DNA of 64,000 bases from Endotrypanum monterogeii (taxonomy: Eukaryota; Euglenozoa; Kinetoplastea; Trypanosomatida; Trypanosomatidae), in the NCBI GenBank assembly GCA_000333855.2, contig CM007316.1:562804-626803 (forward strand). The letters run 5' to 3'. The notes beneath the pieces were generated by a model. That model was given only the letters and a program-made list of their open reading frames with translations, had not been told where the DNA came from and searched no databases. Each line of letters begins with the position of its first letter. Position 1 is the stretch's first letter. Shown here piece by piece: positions 51,359 through 63,216 of the stretch. The position numbers and the translations under genes are program-made.

Positions 51359-53326
51359 CTAGATGTCCATGTAGCGCAGCACGTGCGGAGGAGAAACAAG
51401 CTCGGTGTTCCGTGACCGCGCAGATACGGTGACGCGCTGGTAAGAAGGCAAGCATTGTCTTTTTTCCTCATCCTCCAAAAAGTGTAAGGACTGTCGAAGC
51501 AGCTTCAACTGTCTGTGCTCTTCATGTGTGACATACAAGCGGTGGCAACGGTTAGGTGGGAGACGGTATTCTCCCGTGTCGCCCTCTGATTCAATAAGCC
51601 CACGCATTCGAAGTAGGGCTAACAGCTCGGCGCCGCTCACGAAACAAAGGATGGTGGCCTCCACATTCAGCGAAATCGGCTTTTTGTGTGCAGATGTGTG
51701 TGGCCGTGCCACTCTTGAGATATTACCATCCCTCGTGGCCGAAGAACGCGCTGCTGACATGGAGGACGATACGCGTCGAGACCCCGAGCGCCGCAATGAC
51801 GCTAACTCGCCGTTAAGAGTCGCTGCCGCCGTCCGCTGACTTTGCCTCCGACCGCTATGCGAGCATTGCTCAGCCGTCGCCACGGATCTCTTTTCATACT
51901 CCCGAGGGCAGCACTTTTGTTGCCTGGGAGCGTACGTCAAGTGATCCTCTGCTGAAGGCCCTCGTGTGTTCGTAGCCGGGCAACCGGTGGGATCACTATG
52001 GGCAACGCGCGAGGTGGCAACCCTTTTCGCACTGGACCATGAAGGATGGGCCACTACGGTCGCGTCGTCACCACCGTCTACCACAAGACGGCGCGTTGAG
52101 CTCGGGATAAAAATGTTTGTTTTCCCTTTCCATTCAAGAGCTCGCTGTGGGTCATCTGAGTACACTTTTGCGTCCATAGAGGCATCTCTCTTGCCACACG
52201 GATCGGGTGACCCCTCCAGGGGTGATGATGCACGATCGTCTGATAATGCGCCACGTTCCTCTATGGATCTCATCGGCGTCGCAGTTGCCGATCGAACACT
52301 GCGCGGTGGCCGCGGCGACGGACTTGAGTCATCCCTGTCAACCGAGGAAAGATGTTTAGGGTCATCTCTGACAGGTTGTTGTGTTGGTGTCACAAATGCT
52401 TCGCCGGTTGCCACAGACTCGGAGGTAACATCCTTACCTGACCGCTGCGTCACGCACTCGGGCGGTTGGACGGTGAGCTGCTTCACTTTTTCACGTAGAC
52501 GCTCCTGGACGACTCGAAATGCATCAAAGGAAGTCTCTGCATTGGGGTTTCTTCCCTCGTCGATCGGGGTTCCTGTCGCTAACCCATGAGTGCTCACCCA
52601 CGCACGGCTGTAGGGAGTACCTCTTTCGTTGCTGTGTCGAGTGGATGCCTGCTCTGTAAGCGTGAGGGATGCAGTGGGTTCACGGGCGCAAAGAAAGCGT
52701 TCTTCAAGCCGGTAGGAATACAACCCGGTAGCGCCGCCGGGCATTACTACATTTTGCGATGGATCGACCTTGACGTGTGATGGGCGCACACCCAGAACGT
52801 CGGGAGAGGGAGACCGCGCAGAGGGCGAGCCAGATTTCATCGCTGAGCTTGTTGCCAGTATTGTCTCCTTTGCCGCGGGATCCCCACAAGTAGACGCTGC
52901 GGCGTGGTGCCGTGCAAGGTGTAGCATTGTCATCACCCCAGAAGCTGGCTTGTTGGCACAAGCGCGATTGATGGAGGTGGATGGATTGCGAATCTGTATC
53001 TGATGACCCAGAGAGACGTTGCTGTTTGTGACGCTGTGCAGCTGATTTACATCTCGGTCCATGAGACAGCTTTCGCGCTGCACCTGATGGTCGGGTATCG
53101 TTGGTCTCGAAGAGAACTCCGAGGATAGCCACGGGGGACTAGAATTCGTACGTTCGCCGGATATTTGGGACAGCGCGGCTCCTTTTTGGTGTTCCTCGGT
53201 GAAACAACCATGTCCTACTGCGCGATGCGGCCAAAAACGATCACTTTCTTTTTGCTCGACAATGGAGGATAGATTGGAGATTCGAGCACGCACTGCGCTC
53301 ATACGGCTTTCCAGCGTGTCCATCAT
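51359..53326 (-). CDS. Largely disordered protein of unknown function
   Basis: 655 residues from the first of two ATG at 53326 (MMDTLESRMSAVRARISNLS). The open frame goes six codons further up (MFFFSA), but these are the pyrimidine tract and AG of a splice site. The N-terminus (about 1-30) is a short coiled coil. Residues about 30-550 are rich in Ser, Thr, Pro and Arg, without domains. The last 110 residues are compact: VEATILCFVSGAELLALLRMRG, then YRLPPNRCHRLYVTHEEHRQ and RQSLHFLEDEEKRQCLP, a small helical fold I do not recognise. No signal peptide or membrane segment. Such Ser-rich proteins in trypanosomatids are often cytoskeletal or phospho-regulated, but that is not shown here. Confidence 0.83.
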   Translation of the reverse strand: MMDTLESRMSAVRARISNLSSIVEQKESDRFWPHRAVGHGCFTEEHQKGAALSQISGERTNSSPPWLSSEFSSRPTIPDHQVQRESCLMDRDVNQLHSVTNSNVSLGHQIQIRNPSTSINRACANKPASGVMTMLHLARHHAAASTCGDPAAKETILATSSAMKSGSPSARSPSPDVLGVRPSHVKVDPSQNVVMPGGATGLYSYRLEERFLCAREPTASLTLTEQASTRHSNERGTPYSRAWVSTHGLATGTPIDEGRNPNAETSFDAFRVVQERLREKVKQLTVQPPECVTQRSGKDVTSESVATGEAFVTPTQQPVRDDPKHLSSVDRDDSSPSPRPPRSVRSATATPMRSIEERGALSDDRASSPLEGSPDPCGKRDASMDAKVYSDDPQRALEWKGKTNIFIPSSTRRLVVDGGDDATVVAHPSWSSAKRVATSRVAHSDPTGCPATNTRGPSAEDHLTYAPRQQKCCPREYEKRSVATAEQCSHSGRRQSQRTAAATLNGELASLRRSGSRRVSSSMSAARSSATRDGNISRVARPHTSAHKKPISLNVEATILCFVSGAELLALLRMRGLIESEGDTGEYRLPPNRCHRLYVTHEEHRQLKLLRQSLHFLEDEEKRQCLPSYQRVTVSARSRNTELVSPPHVLRYMDI

Positions 53327-53328
53327 TG

Positions 53329-53330
53329 CT
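53329..53330 (-). promoter_or_regulatory. Candidate spliced-leader acceptor giving a 2-base 5' leader
   Basis: Minus strand TTGTTCTTCTTCTCAG is followed by CA and the ATG at 53326. The pyrimidine tract is long and clear. If used, only two bases separate the spliced leader from the start codon; a second in-frame ATG follows at once. Confidence 0.5.
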
Positions 53331-55627
53331 GAGAAGAAGAACAAGGTGCGAAGAAAATGTAAAGAAAAAAAGCGTATTTTGAGTCAGGCGTTGCGTGAGT
53401 ACCTATCGAGCGAGCAAAACATAAATAATAATCATAATAATAATAAAAAGAGCTTCACGAGAGGAGCCTTGACTTTATACTCCTTTTCCAATCTCTACGC
53501 CTCAGCCCAGGAGAGAGCCCACTGCTATGGGTGGAGGGAGGGATGGGAAGAGGGTGATAAACACTGTCAAATGCGAGGAGAAAGGAGAAGCAAGTGGCAC
53601 AGTAGAACTAATAGAGGTGAGAAGTGAGAGAGACAACAACAACAAAGGAAGACTTGTACAGAAAAATAGTCAGCGATAATGGAGGTGTCAACATACTGGA
53701 GCAGTTTTAGGGGATCATCACCTGCTCCATGTCCTCTGGTACTCACTGCCGCAAACCACTAGGCTTTATCCTGAGCGCACACGTCACGTGAAACGCGTGA
53801 GGAAATATCGGGACTGTAAGGATCATCTCAATGTCTGGCAATATTGCTCGCCTCCGAAGTCAAGGGAAAAACGGGAAAGTTACTTTTTTTCAATAAAGTT
53901 TATATGGGACCACATGCTTGAGTACGCCCTTTTTTCAAATGTTTTCCTCTCCTGCTGCATTTGTACATCAGAACCAGCAGCGTTGACTAAATGGAAAAAG
54001 TGCTCATCTCTAAAACAAACAAACAAAAAAACGCGTCCACGTACACTGGAGCAGAGATTGTAGGTACAAGAACGATGATGTCGGGTTTCGCTACTCTTAA
54101 AACAGACCAAGAAAAAAGAGACATCTCATGCACAACCATACATCGACATATATCTATACCATAGAAGCTTTAAAAAAAAAAGAAAACATATGTACGTATA
54201 TAAAGGCACATCAGGAGCCATCATCTGGATCTGTGCGTTTTTTTTTTCTTTTCTCCAGCCGCATCAAACATTACTTTTATTTCATTTCCCCCTCTCATGT
54301 GCGATCGCCTTTTCTTCTTTTTTTTTGTCGACCAAGTGAGCTCGCTCGAGCGGTTGTGTTGCGTGATGTAGTCGCTTTTCCAAGAACAAAACAAAATTGT
54401 TGTCTGAAGAAAAAAATGTCGGTGTTTTTATTTTCCATGAAATAAAGTGAAAGGAAGGAAACAAAACAAGCAATGCATTGTATTCGCTTTTTCCTTCTTT
54501 TCGGTCGATTTGTTGCTTATCTGTTCACACCTCACTATCATACTTTGCTGATGGGATAGTATGCAGGAAAAGGCTTTGATACATGGCGTCGTAAGCGTTT
54601 CATTTTGGCTCTCAACTCCCCCCTTCCGCGCTTGATATGTATATACAAATATATATTTGTCACCGAGTCACTAAAACAGACGCATCCGAGTTGTGCTCCA
54701 CTTCGCGTATGCCCGCTACACGTCAAAAAAGATATCGAGGTATAAAGAAAAGACTCGTTTGGAGAACACAAAGAACTGTGGAAGTGTGATGGGATCAAAC
54801 ATATTTTTTTTTGATTTTTTCTACCCTGCTCCTTGACCGACTTTGGAATTAGAGTTAACGTGAACAGGACGCAATTCAAGCAGCACAAAAGTCTCACGCA
54901 TACACACAGCGAGAGTGTTTACGGGAGGTGAAACTATAAAAGGTTGGCGATGACCAGAGGATCCACGCAGGTACAGAAAAGGAGCAGAAAGGAAACAAAA
55001 GAGGAGCGGTTGATAGCAGCATCATGTACCACAGTACCCATGATCGAGCTGTAAGCCCTCCTCCCCATGAGGCAAAGCACGAACAACAGATTCATATCCC
55101 CACGTCTCGAAGCCAACAAAAACACGGCAGTATTGAGAAATCATTTTCTTCCTTGACACAAACATCCGGTGAAAAAAAATTTCCCAGTTTTCATGGAGCG
55201 GCACTTCTCCAAGAGTACACCCTCGTGTATTGCCAACGCGAGCGATGAGGCGCGCGCGCGGGTGTGTGTGTGTGTGTGTGCGCGCGCAGAATTGTATTCT
55301 TATCCACATACAAAGGTTTCCCCCCTCACCTTGAACAAAAAGGGAGGGGGACAGAAAAACAAGAAAACGGAGAAGATGGGGGCTTTGGAAACAATAATAA
55401 TATTAAAAAAGGGTGAAGCGCAATCCTTTTTTGAAACTTCAAGTGCGGTACAAAGTTGGTGAAAAGGAGAGACGTGTGTGGTGGGGAGAGGGCAGTGTAT
55501 ATGACGGGCCCATCATTTGTGCCGGCGCTGGGGGCCGCAACAGCAGCCGTTACGGACGCCGCTTCAACCACATCCAGATGGTGCAGACGCCTCCCGAAAA
55601 CGCATTTGTCTGAACGTAAATACACAA

Positions 55628-55651
55628 ATATACATATACCTATGTATATCA

Positions 55652-55683
<32 letters not shown>

Positions 55684-55689
55684 GTATAC
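55628..55689. repeat. (TA)n with flanking ATGTATAT/ATATACAT arms
   Basis: Irregular TA-rich stretch with a core of about 15 AT units, flanked by partly complementary TATACATATA/TATGTATA pieces. Confidence 0.85.
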
Positions 55690-56589
55690 ATGTGTGTTTT
55701 TGTGTGTGTGTATACATGGATCGCCCCTGCACAGGATGACAAGGAAAAACAAGCAAGGCGGGGGGGGGGCGATACACTGGTTCTGTCACCTCTTCGACAG
55801 CTGGAAAAAATAAAAAAAGGCTAGGTGCAGGAGAAAAATGACAGGTAAACAAAGAAAGAGGAAGACGACCCGACCAACACTAGGAAAAAAGGGGGAATAG
55901 ACAAGTATCAGCGATTCTCTCAGAGGCATCCACACTTTTCTTCTCTGTAAGGAAAAGACGAGAAGGATGCAAAATCTACTGAGAGCGAGTCCACCGTGTT
56001 CAATGTCATGGGTATCGACCTTCTCATAATATTTCTGAGCCAATACGGTGGCGCTGGAAACAGAGGTGAAATATTGGAAATGAAAAAAAAAAAAGGGGAC
56101 AACATTATAGGGAAAGGAGAAAGGGGGAAAATCTCCGCAACATAGCGAAGTTGAATAAAGAAACGATTACACCTGGAAAAAGGGAAACGAGTCACTTGTA
56201 CGGAATATGCACAACAACAACAACAACAAAAAATTGCAGCCATGTAGCTTGCACAATTGAAATATAAGAACTGCCTGCCTCCATCCCACTATCCTCCCCT
56301 TACTTTATTCCTGATCCCTTAACATTTTTGACATTACTGCAGCGAGTGTGTACGTATGTGTTTCTGTGAGTTCATTCCAGAACACTCATCGGCACGACAC
56401 GCAGAGACCGTGCTGAACGAAAGCAAAGCGCGGCATTTTTTTTTTAAGTGGTTGAAAAAAAAAGAGGAGGGGGAGGAGAGGAGAGGAGAGGAGCAAAAAA
56501 AAAAAAAGGAGCGGCGGATGACGTGCGGAAACTCAACAAAGAAGCAGATCGAAACTGGAGCGAAAGCGTTAGCACCGGGCTGATGTTCC

Positions 56590-57498
56590 CTAGACTGGTT
56601 CCCCACTATTTGAGTGATACAGCGCTGCATCCCTCTCACTAAATTCACACCCCTCACCTATTACTCGATTGGTTGCACGAAATCGATGGCACAGCGCCCG
56701 CCACACCGGCACAAACCGCTTATCCATGTCGTTCACGTTAATTACTGTGAGTTTATCTGATATTTCATCTTCGTGTTGTCGTTTAGATTTCGCCCCAAGC
56801 AAGCGACGAGTGCGGTAGATGTCGTTGATAAGCTCCACGTCTCCGGTAAGAAGAACTGTCTCCATCCCGTGAAGTGCTCTCAACACACGATGCATAACAC
56901 TATCGGCTGCTTGCTTCTGCCCACCGCATGGCGTGAAAAAGGCTTGCCGCTTATCCACCAATCGTTGCCATATGGAGCGCTTGTCTTTTCGCAACGAGTT
57001 CACCGACGTCTCCCGATTTGGAAGCGGTTCGCAGACGGTTTCCGCGCTCGGCCAGACACGATGGTGCCGGGTGAAGCACGAGCCGAAAAATCCCCACATA
57101 ATCACCCCGCTCAGGAGGTCAACATCGGCGTACGGAGGAATTGACTTGAACTGGTTGAAGCCGAAGTTGTCAAGATCGACGAGGACTATAACCGGTGCAT
57201 CCTTCGACTTGGAGCACATCTCCGAGTAACGTGAGAGGACACGCAGCGTCTCACACTGGATGCAGTGGCAGGTCTTCGACATCCACGCGTCACCGCTGAT
57301 GAAGTGGGCGTCATGGCGCGCGTCCTTGTCATCACACGCGCCAGCAACAATGCTAAAGCCCTCCTCCCCGGGAAGGTGGAACCTCACAAATGCGTTACCC
57401 GCTTGCGCTGTAGTATCTGCATCCGAGGATACCGATCCCCCATTCCCAGGGGACTTCGAAGCGACGTTCACCTCCTCGAATGCAACCTCCTCGAACAT
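56590..57498 (-). CDS. NYN/PIN-like domain protein, candidate ribonuclease
   Basis: 302 residues from the ATG at 57498 (MFEEVAFEEVNVASKS). The frame continues upstream, but it translates TAA repeats and a pyrimidine tract, so the first ATG after them is chosen. Residues about 100-222 fit a PIN-type fold of the NYN group: APVIVLVDLDNFGFNQF (Asp108, Asp110, Asn111), QKQAADSVMHRVLRAL (Asp199) and METVLLTGDVELINDIYR (Asp220), in the order seen in these metal-dependent RNases. The usual second Asp after SGD is not conserved (TGDVEL). A Cys pair HCIQC at 78-82 could bind metal. Function as an RNase is inferred from the pattern only; no import signal. Not previously recognised by me as a named protein. 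Confidence 0.68.
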   Translation of the reverse strand: MFEEVAFEEVNVASKSPGNGGSVSSDADTTAQAGNAFVRFHLPGEEGFSIVAGACDDKDARHDAHFISGDAWMSKTCHCIQCETLRVLSRYSEMCSKSKDAPVIVLVDLDNFGFNQFKSIPPYADVDLLSGVIMWGFFGSCFTRHHRVWPSAETVCEPLPNRETSVNSLRKDKRSIWQRLVDKRQAFFTPCGGQKQAADSVMHRVLRALHGMETVLLTGDVELINDIYRTRRLLGAKSKRQHEDEISDKLTVINVNDMDKRFVPVWRALCHRFRATNRVIGEGCEFSERDAALYHSNSGEPV

Positions 57499-58725
57499 GT
57501 CTCGAGTTCTCGGGAGGATCAAGCCCGAGAAAAGAGTTTTAAATAATAATAATAATAATAAAACAATGGAATACTTCCTGATCTTAGGTGGAGGGGGAGG
57601 GGCAAACCCTAGCGAATGGCTAAAGGGAAGAGAAGAAATGGTAAAATAAAAAAATGAGTGTGTGTAATGACTTTGTAGGTCAATCAAATCGAAAAACACA
57701 CCCAGATAGGTAGATGCTGTCTAAGGTCTCTCCTAGACCTTGACTACCGAGTCTGTCCAACCACAGTTTGGAGGTAAAGAAATGCAAATAAGAAGAGGAA
57801 GCGGCTTTGACGACGTACGAGTCCCTACTTTTCAAAAAGACATAATACTAGGACGTAAAGGGGGCGTATATGCGAACGCGAATGAGAAATTTCACAGGTA
57901 AAGGCCAAGGCGTGAATGTGGGTGATTCTATACAGCGTACCTCAAGGGAAAATACCACAATCACAGGTAGATAGAGAGAGAAAGATTGAGTTTACCTCCT
58001 GATACCTGTGTGTATATTTTATCCTATAACGGACAGGGGACGATGTGAAGACGACGAAAAAAAAAGCAGTATTCGAAGGCTTCTTTTTTTTTTTAATTCT
58101 TCTCTGAGGAACACGCTCGACTTGTTTTTGAGAGCACGACCAAAAACAGTGCTGAAAACACAAAATAAGCGTGAAGTCTTCCGTCACCCGAATAAAAAAT
58201 GCCCCAAGTGCTCTGCGGAAAAATGTGCGCAAGAGGGAAAAAAAAAGATAAAACGGGAAGCGTTCTTGTGTGTTCGTATGTATATGTATTGCTGCTGCCC
58301 ATGGCAATGAAATTGACCGAGGAAGACACGTTGATGAGAGCACAACGTTTTGTGGATAAAATTCAAAGCAGGCGAGTGAGAGGGAGAGGCCAAAGAGCGA
58401 GTACCGATCGCGTATCGTTTGAATACATAGATCGACATACAAAGAGTAGGGAGGGAGGAGTGATGAGGAGCTTCACGCGCTGTAGTAGTAGGGGAGCCGC
58501 AACACCATACATACCCACTCTTGATTAAATAAGCTTCAGCAATTGCACGGAACAACAATTCCTTTTGTCATTTTTACTTTCGCTTGACCGTTTTCGGGTA
58601 TTTCTTCAGAAGTACCGCCAGTACTGGTTGGAATCAGGGTGACATACTCGGAGGGGGATGGCAAAAAAATGTATTCAAACAGAAACACACACACACGTCA
58701 TTCACCTACTGAAGTGCAAAGACTT
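57499..58725. other. Spacer, no gene seen
   Basis: Contains the leader of the NYN-like gene with a TAA run (57544-57561), A/T runs and a short CA run near 58689. No long (TA)n tract. Confidence 0.65.
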
Positions 58726-61029
58726 TCACTCAGAACGACCCTTTTTCAGTGCGGGATGCACCGACGCTTCCTCCCCGCAGCGTACCAAGTCAAGAGAGTT
58801 GGGAGCTTGATCACTACCACTGCCGCCTTTGGATACGCCAAACGTCAACCTTTTCGGATAGGTCTTTGCAATACTCCGACGATCCCAGCAGATGTCGTAG
58901 AGTCCTCCTGCAGTTGCTCCATCCAGAGACGCACGACTCCGGGGAGCGGCCGAGAGCGCATACCCGAGGAAAGGACAAGGGGGCGCTGCGCTGGCCAAGT
59001 CATTGGTGTGCAGCTGCTGCGACCCAATCAGCGGAATAGAAACCAAATAAGTCCACTCGTCCCACAGAGCGTTGGGGTCGCCACCAATGGCAGCCGTAGC
59101 GTGAATGCCCCTCTTCAACCACTGCACTAGTCTACGACAGAGGCCTGTGTGCGCTTCCGTCACGGAGGAGACAGCGGCTACTTCATGGCGCAAATAAAAG
59201 GAGATGCGATGTATACAACGCCCAATAATTCCAACAATAGGAAGTGTTAAATTGCTGTTCAGGCTCTCGGAGGGCGTGCCTAGGGTAGGTTCTGTGGTCC
59301 CCCAAGCCTCGCAGAGCTCCAGTGCATCCTCGACAAGTCTTTCCAAACGCTCTGTTGACCTCCCCGAACAGTTCAGGATAGTTATAGTGTCATACATCAC
59401 CAGCTTCAGCTCGACTTCCACCAAGAGCGCGCGCTGCTGCACACGAGCATCATATCCGCCTTTCAATTCCTCCCACTGCGCTACTGCATCTAACAGGTCA
59501 TTTAAAAGAGCACGGCAAAAAGTTTCCACGCCGATCTGTGTCACCCATGACTGTGTGGCTAATGCCGCCGTCTTCAGTCGCACCTCACTTTTTTCTGGCT
59601 TTGTGAATTCCGCGACGGACGCGCGGTAAATCTGCAGACAGTGAACCACCGAGTAGAAAACCGCCCGCAGTTTATCTACCTTAGTCGCTAGGCCCTGCAA
59701 GTACTCCAACTGCGTTTCGGCATGCGTGCACGCCGTGGGATTCAGGGTGGCGGCAAGTTCAGTCGCCAGAGCCCATGTCAGACACACAGCGTGACGATCG
59801 AGGAGAAACATCCACAGATCCGCGTCATCCGATGCAGCGAACATATCTGTCACAGACCATCGGTGGTGGGAGTTGACGTACGCCGAGAACCAGCGGTGCA
59901 GCAGGTGGAGATAAAAGTGCGTCTGTGAGGTGTTCAAGTAGGCGCACGGTTGGGTAGACAGTGACGAATCGAGATTGTCCTCTATAAGTCGCTGCACAAG
60001 AAGTCCGAGTGCAGGTAGACATCCCTGACCCTTGGGCACCTTTGTCAGTAAACCAAGAAGTTCATCCTGCAACTCCGTAACACGTGCGTTGTAAACAGGC
60101 GACGACGCACCAGGCTTACCGCAGACATCCGAAGATGTGTGCTCCTCACCCATCTGCGCTTTGTAGGCATGCAGAGCCGACGCCGCCTTCATCCAGGATG
60201 AATGAAGTGTAGTCTGCCCAATGGCGACGATATCCTTTACTTTCTGCTCGTTGATTTCCGTCTCCTCATATTCTCGAAGAAGATCCGGCAACGCGACAGA
60301 GGGCACTCGTAAATCCCTCTTGTATGTACGCCGCACAAGCGCTTCAACGACAGCCTCAGCAGACTCACCCAAAGTCGACGCTACAGTTTCGCTCAACCAC
60401 ATTCGCTCCACCCTACCGATGAGTGGGTACTCGGTAAACAAGTGCATCGATTCAGAGGAGAGCCGCGCGAACTCGTGCAGAGGTGTCGCCAGCGCATCCT
60501 CCAGCTCCACCAACGAATGCTCCGTTTTGGTAGTGATGGTCGAGGACAGCTCCGCTACGGCACTGTCAGCTTGCTCCATCAGCGTAGCAAGTCCAGCTCT
60601 TGCAGCGTTGGAGCTGCCCCAACAGAGCCGCCGATACAAATGCCAGTAGGAGGCAACAGCATCGGCTTGTATGTTGTGTACCTGCTTACATCTACTCGCC
60701 GAAGATTCCTCTAAGCAGGGGCTCGCGGTAGAGGTTGAGTCGTGCACAGTTAACCCGGCTAACCACTGTTCCCAGCGAGCCGATGACAGAGGCACGCACC
60801 GTGCACTTGCCTCATACACAGCGTGGTAGTGCCGCAACCCCAGCGCCCATCCAGCTTCAGACAGATGCGGACGAGCTCGGTGCACCCTCCACTGTTCCTC
60901 CAAAGCATCCAGTGTAGCGTAGACTGTGCGAATAACTAGTGTCTGGGTGCCCTTATGTACGTAATCACAGCCACACGCGAGCAACGAGGTGATCTCTGCG
61001 GAAGCATTAACATCTTTCAGGGCAGACAT
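58726..61029 (-). CDS. Large alpha-helical protein of unknown function
   Basis: 767 residues from the ATG at 61029 (MSALKDVNASAEITSLLACG). The frame is open 21 codons further, but this part holds a splice-acceptor-like CCCCTTCCAG, so it is taken as leader. The protein is helical and rich in Ala, Leu, Glu and His from end to end, without low-complexity linkers until about residue 720; the last 50 residues are Ser/Gly/Arg-rich. No zinc, nucleotide or membrane motif. The architecture recalls tethering-complex subunits (COG, exocyst, Dsl1) or nucleoporins, but none can be assigned. Similar in general character to the partial gene at the left edge of the window. Confidence 0.85.
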   Translation of the reverse strand: MSALKDVNASAEITSLLACGCDYVHKGTQTLVIRTVYATLDALEEQWRVHRARPHLSEAGWALGLRHYHAVYEASARCVPLSSARWEQWLAGLTVHDSTSTASPCLEESSASRCKQVHNIQADAVASYWHLYRRLCWGSSNAARAGLATLMEQADSAVAELSSTITTKTEHSLVELEDALATPLHEFARLSSESMHLFTEYPLIGRVERMWLSETVASTLGESAEAVVEALVRRTYKRDLRVPSVALPDLLREYEETEINEQKVKDIVAIGQTTLHSSWMKAASALHAYKAQMGEEHTSSDVCGKPGASSPVYNARVTELQDELLGLLTKVPKGQGCLPALGLLVQRLIEDNLDSSLSTQPCAYLNTSQTHFYLHLLHRWFSAYVNSHHRWSVTDMFAASDDADLWMFLLDRHAVCLTWALATELAATLNPTACTHAETQLEYLQGLATKVDKLRAVFYSVVHCLQIYRASVAEFTKPEKSEVRLKTAALATQSWVTQIGVETFCRALLNDLLDAVAQWEELKGGYDARVQQRALLVEVELKLVMYDTITILNCSGRSTERLERLVEDALELCEAWGTTEPTLGTPSESLNSNLTLPIVGIIGRCIHRISFYLRHEVAAVSSVTEAHTGLCRRLVQWLKRGIHATAAIGGDPNALWDEWTYLVSIPLIGSQQLHTNDLASAAPPCPFLGYALSAAPRSRASLDGATAGGLYDICWDRRSIAKTYPKRLTFGVSKGGSGSDQAPNSLDLVRCGEEASVHPALKKGRSE

Positions 61030-61056
61030 ATTTGAATAAAATATGAAAGAGATGAG

Positions 61057-61058
61057 CT
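61057..61058 (-). promoter_or_regulatory. Candidate spliced-leader acceptor for the large helical protein
   Basis: Minus strand TTGCCCCTTCCAG, then 27 bases including CTCATCTCTTTCATATTTT, then the ATG at 61029. Confidence 0.42.
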
Positions 61059-62518
61059 GGAAGGGGCAATGACGGAGCAACTCGCCACGCAAAAGACAGG
61101 GAATCGACTGTCCCTTTTGATGCTGTTACTGGGCCCAGGGGGAGTAGCGCTTGGGGGAGAGGGGAGCCTCTAGGAGAAAAAGGTGAAGGCAAAAAAAAAG
61201 AGCAAATGACATCTCCAAATTTGAAAGAAGGGAAGTGGTTCATGAAGCGTGCAATCATGCCACGAAAAGGGGCAACAGTTTCTCCAAAGATACGCTGCCA
61301 CGCAATGTTAATCGACACATTTTATAAAATAATTATAAAACGATTTTGAAGTCGAATCTGGAGAAGAAATCTCCCACATCGTATTTTTGCCTGAAAAGAA
61401 GACGCCACTGATGCCTCACACAAAGATTGGTGGTGCCCAGCTTTACTTCCGCTTCCCTCTCTTCGCACTGTCTCGTATTTCCTCAGCGCTTTGAAAGACT
61501 CTTCCCCCGACCTAATATCTCGCTTTCTCCCTCGACTTACAGACAGCTGCTTCGAGTGATACCACTAAAAAAAAAAAGAGCCCCAACATTGTTTTTTCGT
61601 GGTTAGCATGTACATAGTTCATCCTTCATCCGTAGCTGACTTCTCTGTTGATTCGTGTCCTGATAGTATCTTTTTTTTTGTTCTTCTTTAAAGAGATGTA
61701 ATCACCGAGGTTCGAAAAAAAAAAATCCCCACAAACTCAGCAAACCAACGACCACACCGAATGGCACTCGGCTAGCACGGACACCTCAAACTCACCCTGT
61801 ACAATTTCCCTTAGGCACTTGTATGTATGCGTGTGAGACTTGGAGCTTTCTAGGTGTTCAAATCCACCAGTATCCACTGCTGGAAAAAAAAAAACCCTTC
61901 AGGAAATATGGAGCAGAGCAGGCGTAAAAAAAAAAAAAAAACAGTGGAAGACAGTCATCTTGAAAAAAACGAGGCAGCCGAAGAGGGGGGAAGGTGGATT
62001 TGAGAGACAGTCTTTCAATATCATCGAACAGTTCAAAGCGAATGCCGGTCATCACGATCCTAAGCGTACCTGTACCAATACACGGGGGTCACTGCAGTGC
62101 TCAAAAAAAAAAACGTCGGCAAATAAATTATACAATATTTTTTTCTGCCCTCTTCCTCTAAAGCAGAAAGTTGCTCTCCGGAGGAAAACGGCGGGGTAAG
62201 CGAGATTTAAAGGTTCCGCTGTGGAATCCAAAAACGACACCTTCGAGACAATCTAGGAATGTATATATGCTGAGAAAAAAACGGTCGGATTTTCAGAAAT
62301 CTATTACGAAAAAAACTATTAAAAAAAAAAAGAGCGGTTTTTTTTTTTTTTCTCCGGTTGCAGAAGTATAAACCGTAGGCAACATCACCTGATGACTAAG
62401 CCTAATGCGATGCAGAGAAAAATGGTCACGATGCGAGATGGAAAAAAAAAACAGACGTCAAACACCTCTTCCCATAAAGATTGGTTGACCAAATAGCTGT
62501 GAAATGAAGATTCACACA

Positions 62519-62532
62519 TTATTAATAATAAT

Positions 62533-62569
<37 letters not shown>
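62519..62569. repeat. (TAA)n-(TA)n composite microsatellite
   Basis: About six TAA units passing into about 15 AT units. Confidence 0.94.
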
Positions 62570-62571
<2 letters not shown>

Positions 62572-63215
62572 TCGTTGTGCAAAGGTGAGGGTTGGAGGTA
62601 TGTATGACTGTTGTCAGAGTACCGTGACGCATTAACATTGAGCACAGCTAGCGTACTCATCTGGAAAGATTGCATAAACAGAGAAAAGAGGCAGAAGAGA
62701 ATGTTAACTTGGGAAATAAAACACAGTGGCACGATTGAGCACGGTTTCCTGCCCTATCTGCCTCCTTTTTGAAGGACAATGAACAACCCACTATAGATCC
62801 ACATAGGTGGCAGAGAAAGATAGAAAGAAGGAGAAACACAACACCAAGATGGGAGGTGGAGGGTGGAATAGTACACTGAAAAGGGGAGGGAGTGGAACAC
62901 GAAATAATAAGAAAGAAAATGATACCTGTGACCAAAAATAAGGAAAATTAAAATGTAGAAGTGCCATGCAGATATACACGCATAGTAAAAATAGTGAAGC
63001 TGCCGCCACAGATTGTATGAGATGTTTTATATTCTCTCTTTTTTTTCTGTGAATCGTAATACTCATCCGAGCGATCGTAACCCTTTTACAGGCAAATACC
63101 ATACGACGCAAGGAGGGAGGAGGGCAGACATGTATTTTATCCTCTCGAAAGCGGAAATGGGGAAGGCCACACGTGGATCACATGCGTGCCAGGCGATTGG
63201 ATAAGACCGCAAACA

Positions 63216-63216
63216 C

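Larger units (their letters stand above)
53327..56589. other. 3.3-kb spacer, no gene seen
   Basis: Holds an ATA-rich piece at 53420-53450, A/T runs at about 54170 and 54240, CA/CG/TG runs at about 55245-55287, a (TA)n tract at 55628-55689, a ACA repeat at 56211-56230 and A runs near 56083 and 56500. Frames are short, overlapping and hydrophobic. A possible box C/D-like pair near 53675-53725 is rejected. Confidence 0.62.

Noticed and set aside
53675..53727. Possible box C/D snoRNA on the minus strand (GTGATGA ... CTGA)
   Set aside because: Box sequences occur at a suitable distance, but the terminal stem does not pair.
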